DNA of 64,000 bases from Bathymodiolus brooksi (Eukaryota > Mollusca > Bivalvia > Mytilida > Modiolidae), in NCBI GenBank assembly GCA_963680875.1, contig OY804582.1:50982646-51046645 (forward strand), in the 5' to 3' direction. Positions within the stretch are counted from its first letter, which is position 1, and every line of letters starts with the position of its first letter. Below, in pieces: positions 20,619 to 32,578 of the stretch. The notes below the pieces were generated by a model. It did no database searches, was not told where the DNA came from, and saw nothing but the letters and a program-made list of their open reading frames with translations. Made by a program: the position numbers and the translations under genes.

Positions 20619-22100
20619 ATTAAAAGTACTATATAAGTACTAATTTATGCATAATGATAACATAAAGGTTATCCTATTCTGTGAAATCATTATTAATCGC
20701 GGGGTTCTTATTTTTGTGGATTTCGTGGATTTCGTGGTTCATGTAAATCTTAAGAATCAAGATCCAAAGAAATACAATTTTCCCATTGACTGTTGCCTAT
20801 AGTGCTTGAACATAATTGTGTATGAATTTGGAACCCTTTATAAATCATTAGATTTCTGTGCAGTGTTTTGTAGATCATCGTTTGTCCTTTGGACGGTTTA
20901 TCCTTTGGCCGTTTCATTGTTTGTCCTTCTGTCATTTACGACTTCTGAACACATCTTGCGTATCTTCAAACCTTTCTGACATACATATTTCAGATCATCT
21001 TTAGTGTGATAGGGAATATATACCTACCATTCCTACGTAATCAATGATATTTGTTGTAGACGTAACTGTTTATTGTTACGTAGAAACACCATACTAAATA
21101 ATATTCTCCGTAAATATCATTTCTTTCCAATAATATTTTCGAGGAAAATGAAAAGAATCTAATCGGTCCTTTAATTTCAATTTCCGCTATATAAATCATG
21201 TCATATCACTAAATAAGGTTGATGATTTTGTCAATTGCATCTATGCCATTGAGCTTGAGATAAAGCATTCCACAGACACAGCAAAGTCTACTTCATACCA
21301 TGACCTACACCTTGACATTGTCAGTGAGAGCCCTTTAACATCGGTATTTTACGACAAAAGAGATAATTTCAATATTTCCATTGTAAACTTTCTATTTATA
21401 TATTTGTATATGTTACAACATTACAACAACACCTCTATGTGGAATACACATATATCAGTTGATCCAATATTTCAGAGCCCATGGTTCCCATTATGACCTT
21501 CTTGATAGAGGGTTACTACTGGTGATGAAGCAGCTACTGAATCAATTGTTTCTAGTGGCTAAGATGAATTCATCTCTTGGAATGTTATTCGGTCACCACC
21601 ATGACCTGGTTAACTGCTATGGAATAGCTGTCTTACAAATGACCACATATATGTTGTTTGTTGTTCATGACTATCACCGGTTTGGTAGCAATAGTAGCAC
21701 GATGGATGCCATATATGGAACAGGAACTCCTTACTCTCGCCAAGCACCTGAGTTCGCTCTCAGTTTTAGGTAGTTGCCTCTTGCTCTCTCTTTTGTTTTC
21801 TGTGTAATGTCATTGTTTGTTCTTTTCCTTTTGGTCATTGTAATGTCTTTTCTTCTTCGATTAATGAAATCAAAGCTATCCTTTTTGTATCTTCACAATT
21901 TCCTAGGTTGATATTCCTTCTTGTAATAGGTGTTGAACAGTTTGTGAATTATCACCCTTTTTTAATGCATTTCTCTGACCTCATATTATTGCTTTGATAG
22001 TTGATTATATTTAGGAAGCCGCAGTATATTTTTTGTTCTTGTGTATATGCACTTTAGTTGTTATCATTTTATACATACAAACGTGATTTGAATATTGTTA
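20619..22100 (+). repeat. U2 module paralogous to 12.5-13.7 kb
   Basis: Shares 'agtactatataagtactaat', 'catttcctttgt'-type and 'gagggttactactggt' segments with U1. 21650-21850 contains 'tggaacaggaactccttac' and 'caagcacctgagtt', resembling the recurrent mussel repeat. No conserved ORF. Confidence 0.6.
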
Positions 22101-22106
22101 GATTAA

Positions 22107-22505
22107 TGGGAATATAAGCCATGCTGGACTTTTCGGTAAATTCTGTCTAACAACCTTGCTACGGTGAGTATGACTAAGGTTTTTGGTCCTTTTTTCTGAA
22201 GAGGTTTTACATTTGCTTCCTTCCAACTTTCTGCCAATTTCATCGTTTCCATGGATATATTAAAATTTGTCGCCAGTGCTATGGATATATTTTTAGCAGT
22301 CTCATGTAAATATTTTGGGTGCATTTGGTCTGGCCCTGACGATTTAGTAACTTTTAGCTTCTCCAGATGTTATTGTACAGTTTTTGGGCTGAATCTGATC
22401 GTTGATAGTTTTTCGTCGGTTCTTTGATCGAGAGTTGGAGCGCTTAGACTATCTACTTCGACAGTGAAGACATTTTGAAAATATGTTCATTAATTCTGCT
22501 TTAAT
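22107..22505 (-). pseudogene. LINE ORF2 fragment before the RT core
   Basis: Minus strand: KAELMNIFFQNVF, then SSGPDQMHPKYLHETAKN, SMETMKLAESWKEANVKPLQ and KKGPKTLV. This is the standard region of LINE ORF2 leading into RT motif 1 (GPD.. P..L......WK.A.V.P..KKG). A stop lies at about 22370 and the frame decays before the NYRPVSL-type motif. Both ends are truncated. A unit sequence ('ccatgctggac', 'ctgtctaacaaccttgctac') flanks the low-coordinate side. Confidence 0.75.
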
Positions 22506-22613
22506 TCTATGGTCCTCCGGTTTCCTTCACCGATACAACTGACCGCCACGATATAATTAAAATATTGTTGAAAGTAGCGTTAAACACCATCAATCAAACA
22601 AACAAACAACCAT
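22505..22613 (+). mobile_element. SINE 3' end with CAAT/CAAA tail
   Basis: 'cctccggtttccttcaccgat', then 'gaccgccacgatataattaa' and 'ttgttgaaagtagcgttaaac', then a CAATCAAACAAACAAAC tail. This 3' module is widespread in molluscan SINEs by my recollection. A more diverged copy lies at 28030-28110. Confidence 0.65.
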
Positions 22614-23460
22614 CTGTATGTGTATGTGAATCTTAAATCTCAGATGAACTACATCCCAGAAAAATGTGTAATATGAAAACCCTGGCGCCATGACTAAATA
22701 CGTTAGTAATACATGCTCAGAAGGGAATCTAATTACCATAGTGTGTATTCTGATTTCACTAATAGCACCATTGCAATTGTAATCAAACGTCAAATCCATC
22801 AATCGATACATCTACGGGTATACTATGCAGCTTTAATACATATATTGGTCCAAAATATTACTTCCAATATAATAATACGAACAAAACTGACGACAGCCAA
22901 AGAGCATAAAAATGTCATTCTGTGACATGTACGTTGAAGCTGTGAAGCTGTATGTATCAAAAACATATCAGTAATAACATTATTACACCATTCCGTTGTC
23001 GCATTGTATATTTGACAGTCCATATAGTGATCCGTAGATCTGTAGACAGTTTTCATTCGTATTCAACTAAAAAAATGTATCTAAAGTGGTATCATTAGTT
23101 ATGCAGATTCATATACTTGAATAACGGTATACTATATACAATAGTTTACAGATTTATCAAACCAGTAAGAAAGCAATAATTGAAAATTATGATCTCAGAC
23201 ATCCTCATATATGTATATACAAATAAGTAAAATGATTAGAAATAAATTAAATTTATCGATCCACTTAAATAGACTTACACTATAAGCTTTCCACGGAAAA
23301 AGTTGATCAACAAATATCAATACACATTTATTTTAGATTCTAATACATGTTTGTATCCGGATCAACACTCTACTGACTTGGACCGCAGTGTTCTGTTCAA
23401 TCAAGAAACTAAGAGTTGATTACATATTATCATTAATTTATATATTTACTATAACTAGGG
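22614..23460 (+). other. Unit-specific AT-rich DNA, no gene seen
   Basis: Single-copy within this window. Short open frames on both strands (for example about 22590-23056) overlap each other on opposite strands and show no recognisable motif. Nothing else assigned. Confidence 0.5.
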
Positions 23461-23995
23461 AAGTCCAATGTCAATGAGGAAATCGCGTAACTCTAATGGC
23501 ACAAGGCTACAATGGTAAACCTCACTTAATTGAGGACACATATTAACTTTAATAACATAAAATATTGGAAGGCGTAGTTTAAATAATCTTCACCAGTTAC
23601 GCTTGAATATAAGAGAATAACTAATTGTTTTGAGAGTAAGCAAGCTAAATGGCTTAAAACAGGTTACCCAAAACCCAATAATGATATATATGTCTGAGGA
23701 AGATGAACCTTAATATTAGCAATCAATACAATACCTACTAAATGTACATTACAATACTACTTACTTCATGTCAATAATAGTCATCAACATGTAGAATTCG
23801 TAATATCTATAATATCTAATTTAAACTTAAATTGTTGGTACCACGATGGTTTTGATTGAAAAGGAAATTAATGAGATAGCATCGTACTAATTAACGTTCA
23901 TCTTCTTCGGACATTGATATGCACTTAAACCTATATATAAATGTCGCTGAAGGGAACCTTAAAATGTGACCTTTATGGGGAGTTGTTCTCTTAGG
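23461..23995 (+). repeat. U2 module paralogous to 5.94-6.48 kb
   Basis: Matches the U1 sequence from 'aagtccaatg' through 'ctcactta.ttgaggacac' to 'tttatggggagttgt'. It continues without the gypsy element on its left, so it helps set the right edge of that insertion in U1/U3. Confidence 0.7.
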
Positions 23996-24630
23996 CAGTG
24001 ATTTGCTATATATGTGTGCACTTTAAGGTATGTAAGGCTGTGATTAAGTGGATGGATTGTGCTGACATTGTTGAAATATTGTAGGTTTTTTTTAAATATT
24101 GGTTTTAGTTGTTAATATTTTACGTCCTAATTGTTTTGAGACAAGTAACACTGAAGATATCAATTATACAACAATTTCCCCAGCAATACTATTGTGAATG
24201 CCGCCTATTGTACAGGTTGTTGTTGCAGGTCGATATTACAGACCGATGTGCTAATAGCGAGTTTTATAGTAATTTGAAATTTTTTTGAAACAAGGTTCAT
24301 ATCTTTAGCATAGTCGTAATTAATAGAAAATTTATTCAAAATCCTTCCCAAACCAGTTCATATGACAGAAAAAATAATCATAATTCCTATTTGATATATT
24401 TTCGGTAAATGAACAGTTCGTTCTGGTATAAAATGTTCATCAAAAGTCATCAGCTTAAAATATATCGCTGTATATCTATTCATCTGGAAAAAAAAGAAAT
24501 ACAAGTTCAGCTGTATATTATTCCAAATTATTAAAGATGATTAGAAAACGAGAAGTAATATCAATTTCAGATATACCATTTCCACCCGTACAATGTGTTT
24601 TTTAGCTTAAAATTCCAAAAAATCCACGTA
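23996..24630 (+). other. AT-rich DNA, no gene or repeat recognised
   Basis: No open frame with coding character. The equivalent position in U1 (6.48-9.1 kb) holds a duplicated module that is absent here. Confidence 0.5.
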
Positions 24631-24787
24631 TGATTTGATACAATGTTATTGTGGAAGAAGTGTTTGTCTACCGACATGTGAATGCCTGCACATATATGTT
24701 GGTATACATATTACATACCTTTGTCAAATTACAAGTCTTTCCTTCACTGTGTTGATCAAATTGACGAGCGAAATCCGTTTCCATATC

Positions 24788-24840
24788 AAATATATCTCAG
24801 TCAAGATCGTTGTCATCCAATAATATGTGCACCACAGTTA
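24788..24840 (+). other. Empty site of the U1/U3 LINE insertion
   Basis: Reads through 'tttccatatcaaatatatct' to 'tcatccaataatatgtgcac', joining the sequences that flank the LINE at 9279 and 11136 in U1 and at 39834 and 41698 in U3. It is the pre-insertion state preserved in the diverged paralogue. Confidence 0.85.
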
Positions 24841-24949
24841 CCTGATATTATTTGACTTAGAGCGAATTTATGATTTTCACACTCGATTGATAAACAGATG
24901 ATGTATGTTTTTATGTTTTAATTTATTCAATTGTCTCTTTGAATCACAA

Positions 24950-26090
24950 GTTTATTGATTTATTCAATAAAATACTTTTTTGTAAGAAATGCAGTATTCC
25001 TTTCCATTCTTGATTGTTCCTTCGTTTGGTTCCTATCATGATTTCCTTGATAGCGGGTTGGTTCTAACAGGAAACTACTGATCCCATGGTTCCCCGTTGC
25101 TAAGTGGAAATCATCACTCCGAAAGCTTTACGATGGCCAGTGCATCTTTGTTAACTGCCTACGGGTTGTCTGTGTCACAAATGGCCAAATATATTTTCGT
25201 TTGTCATTCCGAAGCACTTGAGTGTTTTCGTGTCTTAGTGGGGTTCGTGTTGTGCATGTTGTCAACTTATATGACGTCATTAGTTGTAATATCAGCTACG
25301 ATTTCTGCGTAAAAACGATGTTCGAATCGTCTCGACTCCCAATTTTTCTGTAGGAGGTTCATATTTTTTAATTTATGTTTTTTGTTTTGCGTTACGTATA
25401 CTGGTATCCAACACGATCTTATGTTGTCCGAGTTTCTGTTCTTTTATCTATTCCCATGTTTGTACTGATGTTGGTTTGTGTCACTTTTGAAATGGAATTG
25501 GTGCCCTCATTGTGGTCTAAGCACTTTCATTTATAAACAAAACCAACAACCGGCAGTGCTGGTGTATGCAAATAAATTATAGGTCTAAATGTTATAGACT
25601 TTTAAATATATCTACTGATGCCTCGTCTACATTAACAAGTACATATTATTAATGGTACTATATAAGTACTAATTTATGTATGATGATAACATCAAGGTTA
25701 TCCTATTTTGTGAAATCATTATTAATCTTGGGGTTCTTATTTTCGTGAATTTCGTGGATTTCGTGGTTCACTCAAAGCTTAAAGATTAATATCCAACGAA
25801 ATACAATTTTCCCATTGACTGTCGCCTATAGTGCTTGAAACCACGAATTCAAGAACCCAAGGATCACTGCATTTTGTAGAAATCACGAATAATGTTGCTA
25901 ACGAACAACAGTACTTTCACATTATGCAGAATTGAACACCGTTGGTGTGTATGCTATGGAAGTTTTAAGCTATGAAACAAATAAAAAATGAAGTATGAAT
26001 TTCCAACCCGTTATAAATCCGTAGTTTTAGGTGTAGTGTTTTGTATATCTTTTGATTATTTGAATATCAGTTGATTATTCTTCTGTTCTT
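24950..26090 (+). repeat. U2 module paralogous to 11.8-12.9 kb
   Basis: Collinear with U1: 'ttattcaataaaatactttt', 'gatttccttgatagcgggtt', 'aagtggaaatcatcactccg' and 'gtattaatggtactatataag'-type segments occur in order. No conserved ORF; the 25097-25312 frame is a read-through of the repeat. Confidence 0.65.
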
Positions 26091-26129
26091 GTGTATGTGT
26101 TTTAGATATTGTTGAACGTACGCGAATAT

Positions 26130-26190
26130 AACCCATGCTAGACTTTTTGAGAACTTCTGTCTAACAGCCTGGCTACGGTGATTATACTAC
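26130..26190 (+). other. Empty site of the U4 DNA transposon
   Basis: 'acttctgtctaacagcctgg' is uninterrupted here. In U4 the same sequence is split by the 3.25-kb element, with TAA duplicated at 49976-49978 and 53228-53230. Confidence 0.85.
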
Positions 26191-27430
26191 TAATCTATGC
26201 AAATAATAGGTATTTGACTCCTGACAATGTATCTTCAGAACTGACGAGTACATGAGTTTTTATGTATATTCTCGCAATACAAACAAAGAACGAGCCGACT
26301 GCAAGTAATTACAAATAAGACAGGCCATAGATGATAATTTAGAGAACTTGAAATAATGAAATATAAGCATGAATCGATAGGACGTATGCCAATGCAAACT
26401 GTACGATATATTTTTGTTATCTGTTATCTAATTTGGCTTTGTAAATATCAAACATGTAACAATATAAAATACAAATGCCTTTGCATATGGAAATGTATTA
26501 AGTAAGAGGATACATTCTAACTCACGGATCTCGTTATTATTTGATTTAAGTCTACAATCAGTGTGTTTTCTCCATTACGTAATATACGGAACCTTGATTT
26601 ATCTCTGTTCTTAATTTAACCAATTCTGGAAGTAGATTCTGAGATAACAAATCACAAATGAGAAAAATATAACCTGACATATAAGGTAATCAGAACGCAC
26701 CTCATTAAGCAAATCGTTAGAGAAAGCAGAAGAAAAAATATATAATGGAAAATCCAGAAACAATTGCAAAATCTTAAATTTTTGGAGAACTGAGCTATCG
26801 TATTCATAAACAAGAACAGAGACGAAAGGGTACGTCTTTAATGTATTGGTGCATGTCCTAGTACAAATGACATAATGGAAATAAGGTGCGTTAAATGTAC
26901 CCGAAGCTTGCAGCTGTACGATTTTTAGACTTTCGAACTTTCTTGCCTTGGGGATAATAAGAGTATATAGGGTCTACACATGGAGGTTGCTATTTATAAA
27001 AGATTTTTATGGCATTAATATGGACAGGAACAAGTTAAATAAAGGAACAAAGTGATGAAATAACAAAATATTTTTATTGAACATGAATATGCATGCAGAA
27101 AGTTAAAAAAGTAGGTGGTAATTGCGTGTCACGAGCGTCTTTGTGGAAAACAACAAGACCATACTTTATCATAACAAATATCATAATTATCAAAAATACG
27201 TATACTGTCATTTAAAGCATCTCTGAGTCTTTCTATTTATTGAAAGGGACGTTTATTTCTTTCCTTAATAGCTGTCATGGTAACTTCAAAATCCTGTCAG
27301 TTATTTTTCCGAATATATTTTGACTTAATTATAAATGCGGTTTTGTAATTTGAACTTTATTTTTTTCTTATCGACAAGCTAGTGCTATATGATTTTGAAG
27401 TTGCTTGCTCCATATCTATTATATCCCTTA

Positions 27431-27780
27431 CCATATCGTTGGTGCAATTATTAGCGAGCTCGAGTGATGCACATCGTGGGTTCGAGTCGGGGATGGGTCA
27501 AACCAATGGCTAGAAATTGGTATTTGCTGCTTCTAGGCTAAGTACACACTTTTAAGGAGAAAGAGGAAACTTGTGTCGCGGAATTGTGATAATGTGTCCT
27601 GGTGACTTATATTCGCACAGATTCTTGCTTCAATGAGCAACCACAATAATAATTAAACAAATCGTGTTCGCTTAGTAAAAACGACCATCATCATCAGCTC
27701 AAAGAACTGCAACCTATCTCGCCGATTTATTGCTGAACAATTGCTCATTTTCACATTAAATAACAACCACTCTCTCACTG
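27431..27780 (+). mobile_element. tRNA-derived SINE (U2)
   Basis: Diverged copy of the SINE at 14780, with B box 'gggttcgagtc' at about 27478-27488, body 'aatggctagaaattggtatt' and a CTCTCTCACTG tail. Same flanks as in U1, hence one ancestral insertion. Confidence 0.7.
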
Positions 27781-27839
27781 CCCTATTACATACCGCCAGG
27801 ATATAAACATCTGTAGCCCTTTTCACAAAAATAAGTATA

Positions 27840-27955
27840 GTCCTAACTTTTTCACTTAAGATTATCGTACGACAATTCCTAAGTCCTTTTCACAAAGATT
27901 AACTTACGACCAATTTTAATCTTACGACTAAAATTACGCTTACGATAAAAAAAAT
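27840..27955 (+). repeat. Left subterminal repeats of the 2.35-kb element
   Basis: Contains several forms of CTTACGA or TACGA ('cttacgaccaattt', 'cttacgactaaaat', 'cttacgataaaa') and a second 'ccttttcacaaa' copy. The mirrored set lies at about 29975-30145. These may bind the transposase. Confidence 0.65.
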
Positions 27956-28009
27956 CCTTCCTTAGGTGTACTCGATGCAACATTATGTGATAAATTTTGA
28001 CGGTGACTT

Positions 28010-28110
28010 GCGACAGGTCAATGGTTTTCTCCGGGTACTCCAGTTTTTTCCACAAATAAAACTGACCGATATATTGTTGAAAGGGGCGTTAAACACCATA
28101 AACCATCTTC
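28010..28110 (+). mobile_element. Degraded SINE 3' end inside the 2.35-kb element
   Basis: 'ctccgggtactccag', then 'aactgaccgatatattgttg' and 'ggggcgttaaacaccata' match the SINE 3' module at 22505-22613 with divergence. Nested within the element, so it inserted later or was captured. Confidence 0.6.
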
Positions 28111-29925
28111 CTTGGCAACCTAGTTTCATTTTCATCGCAGAATGTCTTTGTATTGCTTTCAGTATTATCTGAGCTACGATTTCTATGAAAACCTTGTTAG
28201 AAAGACCAAAGAGGTAACTTTATCACAGACAGTCTCAGAGAATATACACAAACTAAGTTATTAAATCAGACTAACGAATAACATTTAAAAAAATCTAGAA
28301 ATGCGAAAGTCTACATGTTTCTGACGCTCAAACAAAACATTTATTTCTTAATAGAAATATTCTATTAAACATCCCCGGCACTATTTTATTAGCTGCTTTT
28401 ATGCTATGATGTGTTTGTAGGTTTATATATAATTTTATTCTTATATATGAATCTGTCACCAATAACTGCACAAAATATGAACAAGTATGATTTTCGTATA
28501 GAGGAAAATGTATAATGCATGTAGATTAAAATGATATATGATAATTATCATTACTTGAGGTTATTCGTCATCATCCACGCGTGGTCACTTTTGGTAGAAG
28601 CATTGTTTTAAGGGAGTGCATTTGGAGTTTGAAAGAAACCTATTCCTATATATTAAATATGCTGGATAAATCATTTCATCGTTGTGTTTCAGCAAAATAT
28701 TTACACTCACATCGTATTTCTTTTACATCCGTTTTTCAAACCTATCCCCTCTCCTCAACAAATATGTAAACGCTGATTATCTACTATTAAAGGAATAGTT
28801 ACTTGCCAATTAAATGTAAGTTGTTTTTATTAATCTTAATATTAGCACCTGGTAGTTTATAAGATGTTCAACATATTAGCAGAAAGGCAGTGGCTCTGTT
28901 TACAACTGAAAGTTTTGTATGATTAGGCATCCAAATCATTTCCTTAATTCTATTAGAAAGTGCTAAGAATAGCTTAAAATAGTTCTGACAATGAATTTTG
29001 TTTATGTAACATTCCATCTTTATTCAAATTCAAGTCATGGGTACCGCATCTTTCTGGATCCAATAATAATAATAATAATGTTGTCGAATCATTAAAGATT
29101 TTTACTAAAAGTCTACAGGAAGAAGGAATATATGCTTAATATATTTTTGTATTAAACATTATTAATGAGCTTGATATTAGTGGTGATTTCGTAAATACAT
29201 ATATAACCAATTTAACAAATTTAAAGTAAATTACACGATATTCTATGATTTAACAATATGTGTCCATGTAGTAAGATAGAAACGTACACGTATGAAAGTA
29301 ACATTAAAGGAAAGCTTTAATATGTTACTGATAAAATGTATCCTGATGTTTCTCAGATAACCCAAGTTAGATGTGTTTATCATCGATCAATCATGAAGAC
29401 TAAAAACATATCCCTGTTATATATTAATAGAACAGAAAAATGTACACATGTATTACCAAGAGTGTCGATGATCATCGAAGTTGCCAGAAATTAATAAATT
29501 GTATTACAAATACAAAAGCAATAACGAAACGATATTATTGCATCCAGAAATTCCCAGTCCTATAACGGCTTTTTAAACAACATCTTTGTATTAACAAAAA
29601 AAAAGCATAGGAAAAGAAAAATCCATCCCATGTTGTCAAGTAGTCTTTTCGATTGTCGACCGTTCCCAATTTTGAAATCTAAAATAAAAAGGATTATCCA
29701 CACTTTTTTGTCAGATGATATGTAAACAATACACTTTGTTGCATTGAAAATGTAAATGTACGGAATATATCGTTATAGACTCTGTTATTAGGAACACCAA
29801 AGAGGAGTTAACAACAATATTATGTGTAGCGTCTGTTTGTATGAAACATAAACATTTATCAATATGTGTAATAAGGTTTGTCATACGGTCAGAGAAAATG
29901 CGCTAACGGTGAATGATTCTCTTAT
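28111..29925. other. Interior of the 2.35-kb element, no gene recognised
   Basis: AT-rich, with an (AAT)n run at 29064-29081 and short unrelated open frames. No DDE motif or other transposase signature found. The element is probably non-autonomous or badly decayed. Confidence 0.5.
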
Positions 29926-29927
29926 TT

Positions 29928-30057
29928 TTAAACCGAAGCGCCAATCCATCGTCCTTCTTTTTTGTTCTTTTTTTTACTTACGATAAAAGATAAGACAAAT
30001 ATTTCTCTTACGTTCGACATTTTACACTTACGACAGGGTAGTTTTACACGTAAAGTT
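29928..30057 (-). pseudogene. Possible start of an element-encoded protein
   Basis: A minus-strand frame reading MSNVREIFVLSF and SKKKNKKEGRWIGASV, then a stop. The basic run followed by RWI is loosely like the N-terminus of Harbinger-type nucleases. It is only about 30 codons, so this is a weak suggestion. Confidence 0.2.
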
Positions 30058-30284
30058 AGGACAAATTTTAAACTTAAGATTATCGTAAGTATGTTTGTGA
30101 AACTCTTGATGATCTTAGTTTTACACGACAATTTTTCATCGTAAGGATTTTTGTGAAAAGGGCTACTGACTGATTGTGTCTTCATGTTCTGATTCTTCTA
30201 CGTGGACATCCTGTTGTTCTTTTAGCTGTTCACCTTCAAAACACTTAAGTTCATCAAACAGGAATAAAACTTATATACTACTAA

Positions 30285-30515
30285 CACCTTCATCGCAGAT
30301 AGAACAAAGAGTGTTACACTCGAATGTACTGTTTGAACGCTAGACCCATGCGTCTCTGATGTATTTCAATTACAATATACCGTTTCTGACCAATATCAAA
30401 GACACACCAAAGACAGCAACGTCATCCGGGACAAGATTGTCTACGAGTGATAGCCTGCTATTTTGATCCAGCATAAATAGGCTGACAACAACCTGTCTCA
30501 CAGAGATCTAGCATC
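30285..30515 (-). pseudogene. Exon-like ORF, broken copy (U2)
   Basis: Nucleotide-level copy of the frame at 15275-15520 (shared 'gtttctgacc.atatcaaaga' and 'gcgtctctgatgtatttc'). Frameshifts lie around the WYV core and in the NGTFEC part, so no long frame remains. Confidence 0.55.
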
Positions 30516-30964
30516 ACTAGAAGATTAAGAAAACAAATATCAAATGAGCTATTTTATTTTAGAAAGATTGTTGTATTACTCGACACCAACGATTGGTTCC
30601 CCCGTAAACACCGCAATTCAATATAAATATGGTCCTTACATGGGTGAAGAAGCAAAGATGGGATTATTTTCTTCAGGTTTTAATACCTTATTCCATTTTA
30701 AAGGGTCAATATCAGTTATTTCTGACAATAACATTTGACACTTAAAATTAACCATTTGATTTTAATTGGCTATATTGTCTATGCCCTCTGTTTTTGTGGC
30801 TTCCAAAGACTTTTATATTATTTGGCTTTTTTACTCTGGGCGTACTTTATGAAGGTTATTCCAGAAACGTGTCGCGCGCACTGAATTAGATATCTGCGTA
30901 TTTATTTTAAACCTACTACATTATTGGATGTCGTAGCCATAATTCTTTTATATCAATGAACAAA

Positions 30965-31310
30965 ATAAATTCATTTTTACACATTTAACAAAATCTGTTT
31001 CCAGAGTCATTTTGCTTATCACAGCCCATTCAATTAGTTTGTTTAATGGTTCTACACGTGTCTGATTTGAAATGGGTAACTTGGTTAATAATTTCTCCAT
31101 ATAAATATGGATGAAAATTACATGCAGCATTATTATAAATTAACAATTAGCAATTATCTTTTTACATTTAGCAAAATCTGCCCCAAAGAAACATTTGCTT
31201 ATCATAGCCCATTCAATTATGTTTTCAATGATTTCACACGTGACATATTGAAAATGGTTAACTTGGTTGATATTGTTTCCATATGAATATGGATGGAATT
31301 AACATGCATA
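30965..31310 (+). repeat. Two tandem copies of a ~150-bp unit-junction repeat
   Basis: Copies at about 30970-31125 and 31155-31310 share 'gcttatca.agcccattcaatta', 'aacttggttgat/aat' and 'ccatat.aatatggatg'. A single copy lies at 55590-55745. In both places the repeat immediately precedes a unit start (U3 at 31320, U5 at 55750). Confidence 0.75.
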
Positions 31311-32037
31311 ATTGTATGCATACATAAGATCTTTATAGTAGTAGTAACATATAGTGCAAGTTTAAAAAAAAAAAATTAAAGCATATCGGCAAAAATCTGT
31401 TCCATAAAAAATATAGTCGAACATGACATTTCATTTGCTTAATTAGTAAGAAAGGATATGCGTGTACATGAACATCACTCTCGGTTTTTTAATTGTGTCC
31501 GAGTTGCTCATCTTGTTATTATTTGTGTGTGTGTGATGTCCTATTAGGTGTGAGAGTTCCGTGTTGTGAAGTCCGTTGCGATTCCACATAAAGTGTTCGG
31601 TACATCTTTGCATGTAGTTGGTGGTAGTAGAGCTCTTGTCTTATTTACGTTAGTTGTGGTTATTTTGCGGATAGTGGTGCCCAACACACATTGTGTTTTG
31701 TTGTTGTTTTGTTTGTCTGCAGCTTGTGTATTCTATGCTGCCAGTTTCTCTTGATTGTCCATTCGGTATTTTGTTACGTTTATGTACACTTATGCACAAA
31801 GTCAAGTAACGAAACATCTTTTTTATCAATTTTTTTGCATATTTTGTTATTTTGCTTCATAAACAATCACGTGTGTCACTTTCCTATTAATACCGTGAAT
31901 TTGAAATATGTCAATTTACGTCCTTACATATTTAAAGTCGGATGCAAATTTCTTATGCACAGAAGGTATGTGTATGTTGTATTTGTTTTTCTTTTATTTC
32001 ATTTAAGAACTGAATGAATTTTTTGTAGTTTTATTAC

Positions 32038-32211
32038 CGTGTAAAAGCGTGGACTGAAGCATATTTTGTATGAAGCTACACAAAATGCATTGAATTCTGA
32101 TAATTGGCCATGAACGAGTCCTCTCCATTGTGATCTGTCTTGCACCTGTCTGGTTGCCTCTGCCCATGTGTTGAATCCTAGCTGTTTCCTTTCTTTTTCT
32201 ACCGATCTCTA
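32038..32211 (-). pseudogene. LINE RT tail abutting gypsy RT (U3)
   Basis: Same chimeric arrangement and same frame relation as 720-893, with WAEATRQ and WRGLVHG readable. Shared position shows that the join is older than the ~31-kb duplication. Confidence 0.6.
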
Positions 32212-32429
32212 AACATATCTAAACAGGAGATGAAGGTAGTTCCGCGTAGCTGGTCAATACATGATTCAATGCGAGGCAACGGAAACGCATCTTTATGGGT
32301 AACAGAGTTAGGTTTTCTATAATCCATACAATAGCGAATTTTTCCGTCCTTCTTCATGCAGATTACAGGAGCCGCAGCCCATACCGATGAGGAAGGTTGA
32401 ATTATTTTCTTTCCCAATAAGTCCATCAC
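32211..32429 (-). pseudogene. Ty3/gypsy RT N-terminal fragment (U3)
   Basis: Copy of 893-1111 with two residue differences visible (SSSV for SSSE, RKPN for RKLN). Ends at the same LINE join after FISCLDM. Confidence 0.85.
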
Positions 32430-32578
32430 ATACAGTTTTTCTTCTTCCTCAAACCCAAAACGGTGTCCTTCTTAGTCTTTCCTTTATTGGTGTAGCATTA
32501 CCTGTATCCATACGGTATGTCTGTGAAGTGGTCAATATCCATGTCATCAACTGAAAAGGTACCTTGAAACTTTATTAA

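Larger units (their letters stand above)
27814..30165. mobile_element. 2.35-kb element with 19-bp terminal inverted repeats
   Basis: The left end TAGCCCTTTTCACAAAAAT (27814-27832) is the exact inverse of the right end (30147-30165). CTG flanks both sides (27811-27813 and 30166-30168), fitting a 3-bp target duplication. The uninterrupted site is seen in U1 (about 15160, 'aaacatctgacttattttg'). Subterminal regions are crowded with TTACGA/TCGTAA motifs, as expected for transposase binding sites. The interior carries a degraded SINE and no complete transposase. 3-bp duplication suggests PIF/Harbinger or Academ-like classes, but CTG is not the usual Harbinger TWA. Confidence 0.8.
16330..31319 (+). 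repeat. Unit U2 of the older ~15-kb tandem array (diverged)
   Basis: Its start resembles the start of U1 (the stretch from 16341 aligns with that from 57). Inside it, 20.62-21.8 kb resembles 12.5-13.7, 23.5-24.0 resembles 6.0-6.47, 24.64-26.04 resembles 9.11-9.28 joined to 11.15-12.9, 26.1-27.81 resembles 13.78-15.16, and 30.17-30.9 resembles 15.16-15.9. U2 lacks the gypsy and LINE insertions of U1/U3 and has insertions of its own. It is therefore an older paralogue that serves as an empty-site reference. Confidence 0.85.
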
